DNA of 64,000 nucleotides from NCBI RefSeq assembly GCF_016587435.1, contig NZ_BNJJ01000007.1:124001-188000 (forward strand), given 5' to 3'. Below the pieces are notes generated by a model that was not told where the DNA came from, did no database searches, and saw only the letters and a program-made list of their open reading frames with translations. This DNA is from Dictyobacter formicarum. GTDB taxonomy: Bacteria > Chloroflexota > Ktedonobacteria > Ktedonobacterales > Ktedonobacteraceae. Each line of letters opens with the position of its first letter. The first letter of the stretch is position 1. Both the position numbers and the translations under genes were made by a program. This document shows, in pieces, positions 26,114 to 34,796 of the stretch.

Positions 26114-26878
26114 TTATTTGAGAAGTATGTTCTGCCCTTCCATCAACTTTCTGCAGCTTGCAACCAGGACGGAAGGGACCTCAGCCCACACCGGTCTGTC
26201 GATGCGCGAGAGGGATGGCGAATCGGGCACAGCTGAAGTTGGACCCGGTTCGCTCAGGCGCACAAGCTGTAGACCGGCATCAGTGAGCGCGTTAACATAG
26301 GTTGAGAGCGTGCGATGGTAGGCGCCAACTTTACCAGGAGGTCCTGGCCGGGCATCTGAGCGCCAATAACCCTCCGAAAAATACCTGCCAATGATCCGTA
26401 TGGTTCCCTCCGGTGTCTCCATCTCTCCTGACTGTGAGGTGTGGAAGCAGGGATGGAGGATGGAGAAGGCGAACCATCCTCCAGGCCGAAGAATACGCGC
26501 GACACTGTGCAGTGTTGGGGCAAGATCTGGAATATCCATCAAGGCCATCGAACACACAACGCCATCGAACATGCCAAGCATCTTGTCATCGAGACTCCGA
26601 GCGTCAGCTTGCACATAATCGATTCCACGTGGCTCGGTCTTCTCATGGTGACGCGCGATAGCAAGTAACTTGCTCGAGAGATCAACCCCAACGACGCGTG
26701 CACCAAGGTCCACCAGGTAGCGTGCCACTCGACCCTGCCCACAGGCGAGATCACAGATACGTTGTCCCGAGACCTCGCCTATAAGCGCTTCTATGGCTGA
26801 AAAGAAGCGATCCTCGCGCATCGAGTGAGCGCCAATCCATTGATCATACCATTCGGCAATGTCATCATACGTCTTCAT
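26114..26878 (-). CDS. Class I SAM-dependent methyltransferase
   Basis: A 254-residue cytoplasmic methyltransferase. Motif I is ICDLACGQGRVARYL, the acidic end of beta-2 is VVGVDLS, motif II is VQADARSL, post-motif is MFDGVVCSMALMDI, and motif III is ILRPGGWFAFSILHP. The substrate is unknown. Start at 26878 is chosen because GGAGA lies 8 nt before it; an ATG two codons earlier is too near. The next gene upstream is an alpha/beta hydrolase on the same strand, 103 nt away. Confidence 0.85.
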   Translation of the reverse strand: MKTYDDIAEWYDQWIGAHSMREDRFFSAIEALIGEVSGQRICDLACGQGRVARYLVDLGARVVGVDLSSKLLAIARHHEKTEPRGIDYVQADARSLDDKMLGMFDGVVCSMALMDIPDLAPTLHSVARILRPGGWFAFSILHPCFHTSQSGEMETPEGTIRIIGRYFSEGYWRSDARPGPPGKVGAYHRTLSTYVNALTDAGLQLVRLSEPGPTSAVPDSPSLSRIDRPVWAEVPSVLVASCRKLMEGQNILLK

Positions 26879-26981
26879 GGGCATTCTCCACCTTCTGATC
26901 CTGTTTTGCTCGCATTCACAACAGATTCTAGAATATCACAAAAGGGATCATCATTGGCAGAAATGCACTCAAGGTCAGGAT

Positions 26982-27818
26982 TTATCGGAGCGAGGAAGTC
27001 GCAAGAGATTCTTGTACCCGATCCAGCCATTCGCTCATAAGGGCGTCGAACAATTGGTTCTGCTCAATCTGAGCGTTATGACCGGCGCGATCAAGCACGG
27101 CGAAGCTCGCATGCGGATAGCTCTCCAGCAAGCGCCAGGCATCCTGATAGCCCACAGAATCGTCCTGACGACCTGTAAAGATAAGGGCTGGTCTGGTAAA
27201 AGGCTGAGGGAGCTGATCGACATTAAAGGTATAACTATAATTTTGTCGAATCTTCTGCAAAAAGGCGCTATCAGCAATTTTGAGGCCAGGAAGAATCTCG
27301 TCACGAAAACGTTCCCAGTTATACTTATTCTGCACAACCGCCATTGCGCTAAATTCTTCCGCCTCGGTGGGATCAAGCGAGGCCAGTAATTGTGGATCTT
27401 CAACCAGAACGGTGTGTGGTGGCAACTCGCGCCGGGCCGGATCAGCAATAACAGCAGGGCAGATCAAGGCCAGGCCGTCTACTTGCTCAGATTTACGCAA
27501 CACAACACCCCGGCTCAGATAACCACCATAAGATTCGCCAACCAGCAGGAAACGCTGGCCCGGAATCACCTGGTCAATGAAATCGAGTACTAAATCGAGC
27601 ATATCATCGGTGCTATTAATCCGCTCCACGCCAGGCGTGCGCCCCATTCCAGGCAGATCGAGGTAAATACGCTGCCAGCCTGATCGATTGGCAAATAGCG
27701 GCTCCATGCAACCTGTCATCAAGCGATGATCAGGTGTATAACCATGAATTAAAATAACAGGGAATCCCTCGCCATAAACTTCATAATAGACCGGGACATC
27801 TCGAACCATACATTCCAT
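26982..27818 (-). CDS. Alpha/beta hydrolase
   Basis: A 278-residue hydrolase. Seen: the oxyanion region VILIHGYTPDHR, the nucleophile elbow VGESYGGYLS (Ser95 region), the acid GRQDDSVGYQ, and the base RAGHNAQIEQ. It is like proline-iminopeptidase/lactonase-type enzymes; the substrate is not evident. The preceding sequence has no strong ribosome site. Probably cotranscribed with the methyltransferase downstream. Confidence 0.85.
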   Translation of the reverse strand: MECMVRDVPVYYEVYGEGFPVILIHGYTPDHRLMTGCMEPLFANRSGWQRIYLDLPGMGRTPGVERINSTDDMLDLVLDFIDQVIPGQRFLLVGESYGGYLSRGVVLRKSEQVDGLALICPAVIADPARRELPPHTVLVEDPQLLASLDPTEAEEFSAMAVVQNKYNWERFRDEILPGLKIADSAFLQKIRQNYSYTFNVDQLPQPFTRPALIFTGRQDDSVGYQDAWRLLESYPHASFAVLDRAGHNAQIEQNQLFDALMSEWLDRVQESLATSSLR

Positions 27819-28153
27819 GTGTTAGAAATACTTTCTTACGAAAATAAACAATATACTACAGATAGAACAATTGCTAATCGCGACTTTCTGCAAGCATAAA
27901 GTAAAAAACATATCAACCTGAATTTATAACAGCAAAGGATGAGTTTTTTATTCCACTTGCAGTACCATCGAAAATGCTTGCGCTTGGAACACACAAGAAA
28001 TATATATAAGAGGATATTTATTACTATCGAATCATAAATCTTGCTACGCCTTTTATCTGATGCCAGCGGGATTTGCTACATATCAGTTGACGAGTCAAAG
28101 TAGTAGCAAATCCTGCTGGCAATGTGCACCTCACCCTGAGCTAGCTGTTGCGA
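27819..28153. other. A/T-rich intergenic region between valS and the hydrolase
   Basis: Contains runs such as AATATATATA near 28000 and one large hairpin (28062-28120). No gene is supported. Confidence 0.4.
28062..28120 (-). terminator. Large hairpin after valS
   Basis: GCCAGCGGGATTTGCTAC and GTAGCAAATCCTGCTGGC match in 17 of 18 pairs with a 23-nt loop. It begins 34 nt after the valS stop. No T-run follows, so it may stabilise the 3' end rather than terminate by itself. Confidence 0.45.
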
Positions 28154-30619
28154 TCAGGCACTCTGAGGCAGGGCCAACTCAATGCGCAGCTGTGATAATA
28201 GCTCTGCATCTGAATCAGGCGCAGTTATAAACTGGATGGTCCGGGCACGGGTAACGTTCTGAAGGTCGCTGCAAGCGGCCTGCAGGATGGGCAAACCGGC
28301 GGCACCGGTCGTGATACGGAGCGACTCCAAAGTCCCACCAACAGAGATGCCCAGTTCAGCCTTCTGGCGACGAACTGAACGCAGAATCTCAAGCAAGAGC
28401 TTCCCGGTCTGCTCCGCCTCCGGATTGACCCAATCAGCGGGCGCAGTAGGCCAGGCAGCGGTATGGATCGAGGCGGCCCCGTCCCACTGCTGGAAAAGTC
28501 CCAGATAGAGCTCTTCTGTGATAAAAGGCAGGTAGGGAGCCAATAACTTGAGAACGCCCAGCAGGGCATGATAGAGCGTCCATTGCGCAGCCCGGCGCTC
28601 ATCCCCTTCCTCTTTATACAGGCGCGACTTGACCAGTTCCAGGTAGTTATCACAGAGATCCGACCAGAAGAAGCGCTCGACTTCCATACGTGCAGCCGCG
28701 TAATCGCCCTGCTCAAACTCTCTGGTAGCAAATGTGATCGTCTGCGCCAGACGAGAGAGCAGCCAGCGATCGGTCGGCAGCATCCCCGACGGTAAGGTTG
28801 TCAGCGCAGAAGCATCCAGGTCCTGCAGGCGGCTTTCAGCGAAACGGCAAGCATTCCATAGCTTGGTAACCAGGCGGCGACCGGTCGCGATCGACTCGGG
28901 ACTAAACGGCGTATCCTGCCCCGGCTTGACCGAGGTCGCCCAGTAGCGCAGGGCATCGGCCGATTCCTGCTCGATGACCGCCTGGGGGTCGAGCGACCCA
29001 TTGCCTTTGGACTTTGAGACTTTGGTGCGCTCGCTCGACAGGCCATGACCGGAGAGCATAATCTCCTGCCAGGGGGCCGCATCGCAGTGATAGAGCGCCT
29101 TGACGATGGTATAGAAAGCCCAGGTGCGAATAATATCGTGCCCCTGTGGGCGCAGGCTAGCCGGAAAATGCTGCCGGAACCAGGCTGGATCATCCAGCCA
29201 GCGCCCAATAATCAAAGGCGAACACGACGAGGTAGCCCAGGTATCCATGACATCCATCTCGGGCTCAAAATCCGTAGCACCGCAGCGACAGGCGCGGCCG
29301 GGACTGGTCTGGCGAGGATCGATCGGCAGATCCTCCTGTCGGGCCAGCAACAACTCTCCACAGGCCCGGCAGGTCCAGGCCGGGAAGGGGACGCCCAGAA
29401 AGCGCTGGCGCGAGATGCACCAGTCCCACTGCAGGTTCTCAACCCAATGCTCGTAGCGAATGCGCATGTACTCAGGGTTCCAGCGGATCTGGCGACCGAT
29501 CTCGATCAGGCGCTCCTTCTGATCCAGGACGCGAATGAACCACTGCCGCGTCTGCAGGTACTCGACCGGGGTACCGCAGCGCTCGTGAACACCAATCGTA
29601 TGCTCGATCGTTTCTTGCCGCAAGATCAGGCCCTGCTCGGCCAGGTTCTGCAGAACGAGCTTACGAGCAGCCGCCGTGGGCAGGCCGGCCAGCGGACCGG
29701 CCAGAGCCGTCATGCGCCCGGCACGATCGATGGCCGCCCGCAGCGGCAACTGATGGGTACGCCACCAGCGAACATCGGTCGAGTCACCGAAGGTGCAGCA
29801 CATGACCGCGCCGCTCCCCTTCGATGGATCAACCAGCTCATCGGCCAGAATAGGAACCTCGATCAGCACCTGCTGCGAAAAAGCTGCGCTGGCGATGCGC
29901 GCCGATGATCCCAGCAGGTGCGCATAGCGTTGATCCTGGGGATGAACGAAGATGGCGACGCAGGCGGGCAACAGCTCAGGTCGCGTCGTAGCAATCGGTA
30001 ACGTCTGGCCGTCTGGCAGTTGGAACGCGAACGTCGTAAACAGCGTCGGCAGCGTCTTATCATCCTGTTCGGCCTGCGCGATCGCCGTCTGACAATCGGG
30101 ACACCAGAGCGTTGGCGCAACCTGATCATAGGCGCGACCAGCCTGATAGAGCTGGATAAACGAGGCCTGCGAGGTGCGCTGCGCCTCAGGAGACAGGGTC
30201 GAGTAGCGATAATTCCAATCGACGCTCAAGCTCAAACGACGCAACAGAGACTCAAAGTGATCTTCGGTCTCCTGTGTCAGTCGCCAGCACTGCGCCAGGA
30301 ACTCGGCACGATCCATCTCGGTCGCCTTGCGCTTGATCGTCTTCTCAACGAAACGCTCGGTTGGCAGACCATTATCATCAAAACCCATGGGATACAGGAC
30401 GCGGCGGCCGCGCATGCGCTGGAAGCGCGCAATGACATCGGTCTGGGTATAGGAGAAGCAGTGTCCGATGTGGAGGTCTCCCGAAACGGTAGGGGGAGGC
30501 GTATCGATGGTATAGATCGGACCTGATCCAGTTGGATCAAAGGCATAGGTATCGGCATCCGCCCACAGGCGGGCCAGGCGAGGTTCAGCATCACGAAACT
30601 GATAACGGTTGGGCAGCAT
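28154..30619 (-). CDS. valS: Valyl-tRNA synthetase, short archaeal/actinobacterial-type
   Basis: An 821-residue class I synthetase that charges tRNA-Val. Seen: PPPTVSGDLHIGHCFSY (HIGH), YPMGFDDNGLPTERFVEK, the editing domain with TTRPELLPACVAIF and GSGAVMCCTFGD, the WCISRQRFLGVPFPAW block, and KVSKSKGN (KMSKS). The motif MGFDDNGLPTER is the archaeal/actinobacterial form; canonical bacterial ValRS has PGTDHAGIATQ there. The C-terminal coiled-coil arm is absent. Start at 30619 has AGGAG upstream; the longer frame runs into the T-box terminator. Expression should rise when tRNA-Val is uncharged. Confidence 0.95.
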   Translation of the reverse strand: MLPNRYQFRDAEPRLARLWADADTYAFDPTGSGPIYTIDTPPPTVSGDLHIGHCFSYTQTDVIARFQRMRGRRVLYPMGFDDNGLPTERFVEKTIKRKATEMDRAEFLAQCWRLTQETEDHFESLLRRLSLSVDWNYRYSTLSPEAQRTSQASFIQLYQAGRAYDQVAPTLWCPDCQTAIAQAEQDDKTLPTLFTTFAFQLPDGQTLPIATTRPELLPACVAIFVHPQDQRYAHLLGSSARIASAAFSQQVLIEVPILADELVDPSKGSGAVMCCTFGDSTDVRWWRTHQLPLRAAIDRAGRMTALAGPLAGLPTAAARKLVLQNLAEQGLILRQETIEHTIGVHERCGTPVEYLQTRQWFIRVLDQKERLIEIGRQIRWNPEYMRIRYEHWVENLQWDWCISRQRFLGVPFPAWTCRACGELLLARQEDLPIDPRQTSPGRACRCGATDFEPEMDVMDTWATSSCSPLIIGRWLDDPAWFRQHFPASLRPQGHDIIRTWAFYTIVKALYHCDAAPWQEIMLSGHGLSSERTKVSKSKGNGSLDPQAVIEQESADALRYWATSVKPGQDTPFSPESIATGRRLVTKLWNACRFAESRLQDLDASALTTLPSGMLPTDRWLLSRLAQTITFATREFEQGDYAAARMEVERFFWSDLCDNYLELVKSRLYKEEGDERRAAQWTLYHALLGVLKLLAPYLPFITEELYLGLFQQWDGAASIHTAAWPTAPADWVNPEAEQTGKLLLEILRSVRRQKAELGISVGGTLESLRITTGAAGLPILQAACSDLQNVTRARTIQFITAPDSDAELLSQLRIELALPQSA

Positions 30620-30645
30620 ATGGTAGTACTCCTTTATTGTACTAA

Positions 30646-30682
30646 CAAAAAACGTTGCCACATCTCAAGGACGAGGGCAACG
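30646..30682 (-). terminator. T-box leader terminator
   Basis: Minus strand CGTTGCC...GGCAACG followed by TTTTTT. The stem lies directly after the T-box antiterminator and 30 nt before valS, as expected for transcription attenuation. Confidence 0.85.
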
Positions 30683-30935
30683 CAGCTCGTGGTACCACCT
30701 TGTTTTGACAACCGACTCGCCCAACCCGGCCATAGTCAGTTATCCTCAAACAGCGCTAACGGGCATTCCCGGAATATCTTAACGCTGACCATCCCTGCAG
30801 AACAGCAAGCATAATCAGTTCAGATACTCGACTTCCGAGCCACGTTCAAGAGACGTAATCGAAGGAGGCTCGCACCCGGTGACCTCCACTCTCTGGCGAA
30901 TCGTTTCTCTCTACTCCGCTCGTTCAGTGTCTTTA
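30646..30935 (-). promoter_or_regulatory. T-box riboswitch of valS (GUG specifier)
   Basis: The leader has the T-box AGGTGGTACCACGAGC (30686-30701), pairing alternatives for the terminator, and an upstream Stem I. The lower helix GAGC/GCTC and upper helix GAGAGA/TCTCTT enclose GGAGTA on the 5' side and GAAC-GTG on the 3' side. GTG at 30841-30843 is the specifier codon, reading valine, in agreement with the gene. GGTCACCGGGTGC supplies the AG-bulge/distal region. Uncharged tRNA-Val should stabilise the antiterminator. Confidence 0.9.
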
Positions 30936-30955
30936 CATTTTTATTGTTAATGTTA

Positions 30956-30985
30956 ATGATAACAAGTTAGAACCTTTGTTGTCAA
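30956..30985 (-). promoter_or_regulatory. valS promoter
   Basis: Minus strand TTGACA (perfect, 30980-30985), 18-nt spacer, TATCAT (30956-30961). It lies just upstream of the T-box leader. Confidence 0.7.
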
Positions 30986-31095
30986 CCTATTTATTTGATC
31001 TGCACCATTCAGCCACGTTTGCACTCTATCTCACCAGGCGCTTATGACACATCCCAATATCCTACAAGCGGAAGCCATATAATGTGCTGGAAAAG

Positions 31096-31476
31096 TTACC
31101 CATCCCACTCGTAGCGTGAGGCAGCAGCCATTGCATATTCTCGGAGATAGATGATTTTGTCATTGCTAAACCGTGCAATCGATGCGCCCTCAAAGCCACC
31201 ACGATTTCCAGCATAAGTGCATTCAAAGACCCATTCGAAGAAACAAGACTCATCCCCGGCAAAAAAAGATGTGACATCCCAGTGATCGACGATGTTGCCC
31301 GGAGCGCACCAGGAGTCAATCCATCGACCAACCATTTCTTTTCCTCTATAAGTGGGCCCATAAGATTCTATAATCACACATGCCGGATCAAGCGTGCTCA
31401 GAATCTGCTCGCGATCTTTTAATTTCCAACCTTCAATGTAAGTCAGAATTAGCTGATTAAGAGATAAATCATTCAT
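31096..31476 (-). CDS. SnoaL-like/NTF2-fold small protein
   Basis: A 126-residue protein of the cone-shaped NTF2-like fold. Seen: the N-terminal helix LILTYIEGWKLKDREQILSTLDP, the YGPTYRGKEMVGRWIDSW segment, and the closing strand ARFSNDKIIYLREYAMA. Members act as isomerases, cyclases or ligand binders; the role here is unknown. GAGGGGA precedes the ATG. Confidence 0.75.
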   Translation of the reverse strand: MNDLSLNQLILTYIEGWKLKDREQILSTLDPACVIIESYGPTYRGKEMVGRWIDSWCAPGNIVDHWDVTSFFAGDESCFFEWVFECTYAGNRGGFEGASIARFSNDKIIYLREYAMAAASRYEWDG

Positions 31477-31532
31477 AGAATCCCCTCAAAATAGATGTTC
31501 TTGAAAGAAAGTGCCAGGTTTTCCACAGCATT

Positions 31533-31724
31533 CTATGCTGGCAGACAGAACGCCTTCGATAAGCCATAACAATTCCTTATGCTCATCCTAACGAGGCTGT
31601 CAACTAGCAGCAGAGAATTTTGGTCAGGATCCTGAATAGTCATGAAGATGCCCCACGGCTGCTGCTCAGGCTCAGAAGTGGTCACCACTCCCTTGGCTTT
31701 AAGATCGGCATGCAAATAGTCCAT
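31533..31724 (-). pseudogene. C-terminal remnant of a VOC (glyoxalase-like) protein
   Basis: The 63-residue frame keeps only the last part of a vicinal-oxygen-chelate domain: DYLHADLKAKGVVTTSEPEQQPWGIFMTIQDPDQNSLLLVD. About 75 N-terminal residues are missing, since the neighbouring gene ends 34 nt upstream. The last 20 residues are not family-like. Probably a decayed gene. Confidence 0.55.
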
Positions 31725-31758
31725 ATCCTCATATCATAGGTAAAATTTCTTATCAATG

Positions 31759-32157
31759 TCAATCAATCTGCTTTTGTCTAACAAAGCCTTTGGGATCTTG
31801 CGAATAGGCATCCAGTTCTGGATCTTCCTTCTCCTCTACGAAATCATCAATCACCTCGAAATTCGACCCTAACTCCTGGCGAACGGCATTCAGGAGCTCT
31901 CTAGCAGCGTAGTTAAAGCGCTCGCACTCTTCTTGTCGCCAGGGACCAGGATCAGGGGGATAATCCCAATTGAGGGCTTGATCATGCCATGCCATGAGTT
32001 CGTTAGTCCGCTCGATGGTTTGCTCTGAGAGAGGCAACATCTCTGGAAAAATAGCATATCCGAAACGTCCTCGTGCCTCATCATTGGCGCTCCAAAAGCA
32101 CTCTCCAAGCCATTCGAACCGGTAGCGGATAACATATTGTGGTCCAGAATTCATCAA
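31759..32157 (-). CDS. Uncharacterised 132-residue protein
   Basis: A Trp-rich acidic protein (FEWLGECFWSANDEARGRFGYAI, AWHDQALNWDYPPDPGPWRQEE, FNYAARELLNAVRQELG). I recall similar hypothetical proteins in actinobacteria, but no function is known to me. No membrane segment or catalytic motif is seen. It is followed by a VOC remnant and preceded by 260 nt of A/T-rich DNA. Confidence 0.65.
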   Translation of the reverse strand: MMNSGPQYVIRYRFEWLGECFWSANDEARGRFGYAIFPEMLPLSEQTIERTNELMAWHDQALNWDYPPDPGPWRQEECERFNYAARELLNAVRQELGSNFEVIDDFVEEKEDPELDAYSQDPKGFVRQKQID

Positions 32158-32420
32158 TTTTCCTTTTTCTTGGCATAAAAAAAATCTCTTTTAATGGAAT
32201 ATTTTCTATTAATCCTATAGATCTTCCTCTTCTATCTCAAAAATTATAACATTCGCTCTATAGAAGAATTGAGATGTTGGGAAACAGCTTTTCTCGACAT
32301 TACGTGGATTTGCTTGTAACGCATAAGCAAAGTGCTATACAATGAACGAATAATAAATGGGATAGATAAAAGAAGGATTATATTTTGTTGAATGGTTTGT
32401 GATATTTAAGGCTGCTCCCT

Positions 32421-33527
32421 ATGGATCTCGCCCTCGACAAAGAGATCAGGGCAGGTCATTGTGATGCAACCTCCTTTGTTATTAGAGGCGATAGAGTTAT
32501 GACGAAACAGCGAGAAAGCCCCCGCCCAACTCCGTCACCGGAGTTATTCGACTTTGTCCAGGCCAGCTATGGCGTGGAGTTCACTGAATCACCCATGGAT
32601 CTAGGCGGCTCTCGCAACCTGAACCTGTTGGTCAGTGCGAAAGAGAAACGGTACGTTGTCCGCGTCTATCGTTCCTGGGTCACAGCCCACAGGGTGGCCG
32701 ATATTCAGCGCGTTCACCGCCTGCTCTCTTCTGGAGGTATCCCTTCCCCCGTGGTGGTCCCCACCCTGGCTGGCACCTCCTGGACGTTTCACAAAGGCTG
32801 TCTTCTCGAGATGGAAGAGTATGTCGAAAGCGACGCCTACATGGACTCGTGGGAACGTCTTGCTGTTGGTCTTCCCCTGCTCGGGCGAACGCATAGCTTC
32901 CTCAAAAAAGCAGAGGTGAGCTGGGCAGGCAAGCGCCCTCCGATCGCCAATCATATCTCGTCCGAAGAAGCCCTGGCCTGGACTATGAGAGCCGTCCGTC
33001 GTATTGAGCACTGGGGGCCAACAGCACAAGAAGCACGCTTCGCTTCCGCAGCCCAGGATTTAGCCCATCGTTTGCGTGTCCTTGAGAAGGGTCTGGTGAC
33101 CCATCTGCCCCACCAACTGGTTCATGGAGACTTCTGGGATAATAACGTCTTCTTCCACAACGGCAAGGTCGTGCTCATTACGGATCTGGATTTTATGGGC
33201 GAACGAGCACGGATTGATGACATCGCTCTGACGCTGTACTATACTAATTCCACCTTTTCGGAAGACCCCCTCTCAGATGAGCGGATCCAACGCCTTCGTG
33301 ACCTGCTCGAGGCGTACGCTTCTGGCCTGGATGAACCCCTGACAGCCGTGGAACGTCTGGCGCTCCCGCTTGCCATTGCACGCACCCCCTTGTTTATGAT
33401 GCGCTATCTAGCCCTCATGGAAGCAAAGGAAGCCGCGGCCAAACCGATTGCTGAGACGCTGCCTGATCTTGAGTGGGCACTCCAGATCCTGACTGATCTT
33501 AATCATTGGCAGCAAAGGTTGACCTAA
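32421..33527 (+). CDS. APH-fold phosphotransferase
   Basis: A 368-residue aminoglycoside-phosphotransferase-fold kinase. Seen: the ATP-lobe strand KRYVVRVYRSW, the catalytic loop LVHGDFWDNNVFFHNG (HGDxxxxN), and the metal site LITDLDFMGERARIDDIA. Its substrate is unknown; it resembles homoserine/choline kinase-like enzymes more than resistance enzymes. An alternative ATG at 32499 starts closer to the conserved fold, and neither has a strong ribosome site. It ends overlapping the convergent glycosyltransferase by 4 nt. Confidence 0.8.
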   Translation: MDLALDKEIRAGHCDATSFVIRGDRVMTKQRESPRPTPSPELFDFVQASYGVEFTESPMDLGGSRNLNLLVSAKEKRYVVRVYRSWVTAHRVADIQRVHRLLSSGGIPSPVVVPTLAGTSWTFHKGCLLEMEEYVESDAYMDSWERLAVGLPLLGRTHSFLKKAEVSWAGKRPPIANHISSEEALAWTMRAVRRIEHWGPTAQEARFASAAQDLAHRLRVLEKGLVTHLPHQLVHGDFWDNNVFFHNGKVVLITDLDFMGERARIDDIALTLYYTNSTFSEDPLSDERIQRLRDLLEAYASGLDEPLTAVERLALPLAIARTPLFMMRYLALMEAKEAAAKPIAETLPDLEWALQILTDLNHWQQRLT

Positions 33528-34747
33528 GGAGGCGGGGGCAGATTGAAATAGACACCAGTATATTTGAAGCCAATCGCTTGATATAAATTGATCAGTTTCG
33601 TGGCTTCTTCTTCCCAGGTGAGGCCATGCGCAATGGCTGCCAGCGCGTTGGCGTGCATGGTCTGCCAGAGATCGCGATCGGCCAGCAGCGTGTTAATAGC
33701 CTGCCCGACACTGGCAGGCGTGAGCTCATCGAGAACGTGGCCGACATGGTAGCGATGAATCATATCGGAGATAGCATCCAGGCGCGCCGAGAGAATCGGC
33801 AGGCCCGCCATCAGATATTCAAAGAATTTGTTGGGCAGGCAATAACGAATGCTCAATGAATGGGTGGGCGGCAACAGCAGCAGCCCCAGATCAGCTGACG
33901 AGGTCCAATCCAGTAGTTCAGCATAGGGTACCGCTGGAAGCAATTTGATGCGCTCGCCAAGCTGCTCACGCTGAATAAGCGCCGCCAACTCAAGCGCAGT
34001 CGCATCATAGCCATCCCCAAGCAAGACAATGGTGATATCAGGTGCCAGATATGGAACGGCCCGCACCAGCAGGTCCAATCCACGATCAGCCTGGAGATTG
34101 CCCTGATATAAAGCAATGCGCATGTGCGCGGGCAGGCCCAGCTTTTGCTGTAAGCGTGTATTCCTGATGGATTCGTGGTGAGGAGGAATATGGCGCAGGA
34201 GCAACACCCGGGCTGTCCCATAGAGCCTGCTCAGCACCGGCACATAGCGTGGCGATCCGGTGATATAGCTATCGCATGAGCGCGACAGCCAGCGGATACA
34301 GTGTATAGCCAGCCAGCGCAGGCGCGGCCAGCGCTGAATAGCCGGACCAAACATAGTCAGCTCAGGCGTATCAAAGATAAGCCCTTTCTTACGTAGTCGC
34401 GCCACCAGGTACGTAGCGAGAAAAGCGTGCTCCACATGGGCATGATAGATATCCGCCCGCACACCGAGCAAGCGTACAAAACAGCGGATCATCAGGACGC
34501 AGAATTTCACCAGAAACCACGGCTTAAAGTGCGCAGGAACAAACCATCCGGGCGCACAGACATGCTGGATATAAATGCCATCCACCCATTCAGCAGTCAG
34601 TTGCTGATCGCAGCGAGCAATCACATCCACGATGGTTACCTGATAACCCGCCGCCCGCAAGGCTCGAGCATCATTCATCACCCGATAATTAGAGCGAGCA
34701 GGTCCCAGCAGATGCATACAGACCCTCCCCCAGGAACGAAGCGCCAT
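33524..34747 (-). CDS. Group 1 (GT4) glycosyltransferase
   Basis: A 407-residue GT-B enzyme. Seen: NYRVMNDARALRAAGYQVTIVDV at the N-terminus, IYHAHVEHAFLATYLVA, IALYQGNLQADRGLDLLVRAV opening the nucleotide-sugar domain, and SIRYCLPNKFFEYLMAGLPILSARLDAIS (the conserved Glu in the E-x7-E-like region). It adds a sugar from a nucleotide donor to a lipid-linked glycan. It is the last gene of the exopolysaccharide operon, 49 nt after the flippase gene. Confidence 0.85.
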   Translation of the reverse strand: MALRSWGRVCMHLLGPARSNYRVMNDARALRAAGYQVTIVDVIARCDQQLTAEWVDGIYIQHVCAPGWFVPAHFKPWFLVKFCVLMIRCFVRLLGVRADIYHAHVEHAFLATYLVARLRKKGLIFDTPELTMFGPAIQRWPRLRWLAIHCIRWLSRSCDSYITGSPRYVPVLSRLYGTARVLLLRHIPPHHESIRNTRLQQKLGLPAHMRIALYQGNLQADRGLDLLVRAVPYLAPDITIVLLGDGYDATALELAALIQREQLGERIKLLPAVPYAELLDWTSSADLGLLLLPPTHSLSIRYCLPNKFFEYLMAGLPILSARLDAISDMIHRYHVGHVLDELTPASVGQAINTLLADRDLWQTMHANALAAIAHGLTWEEEATKLINLYQAIGFKYTGVYFNLPPPP

Positions 34748-34796
34748 ACCTTATCCTTTCTTCCTCACACAGAGGATGCGTCTCAGTAGAGACGTA

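Noticed and set aside
29045..29908. A 287-codon plus-strand frame inside valS
   Set aside because: Shadow of the valS codons; no start signal and low-complexity composition.
30620..30661. A longer N-terminus for ValRS starting at 30661
   Set aside because: It would translate the T-box terminator; the ATG at 30619 has a proper ribosome site and begins at the conserved sequence.
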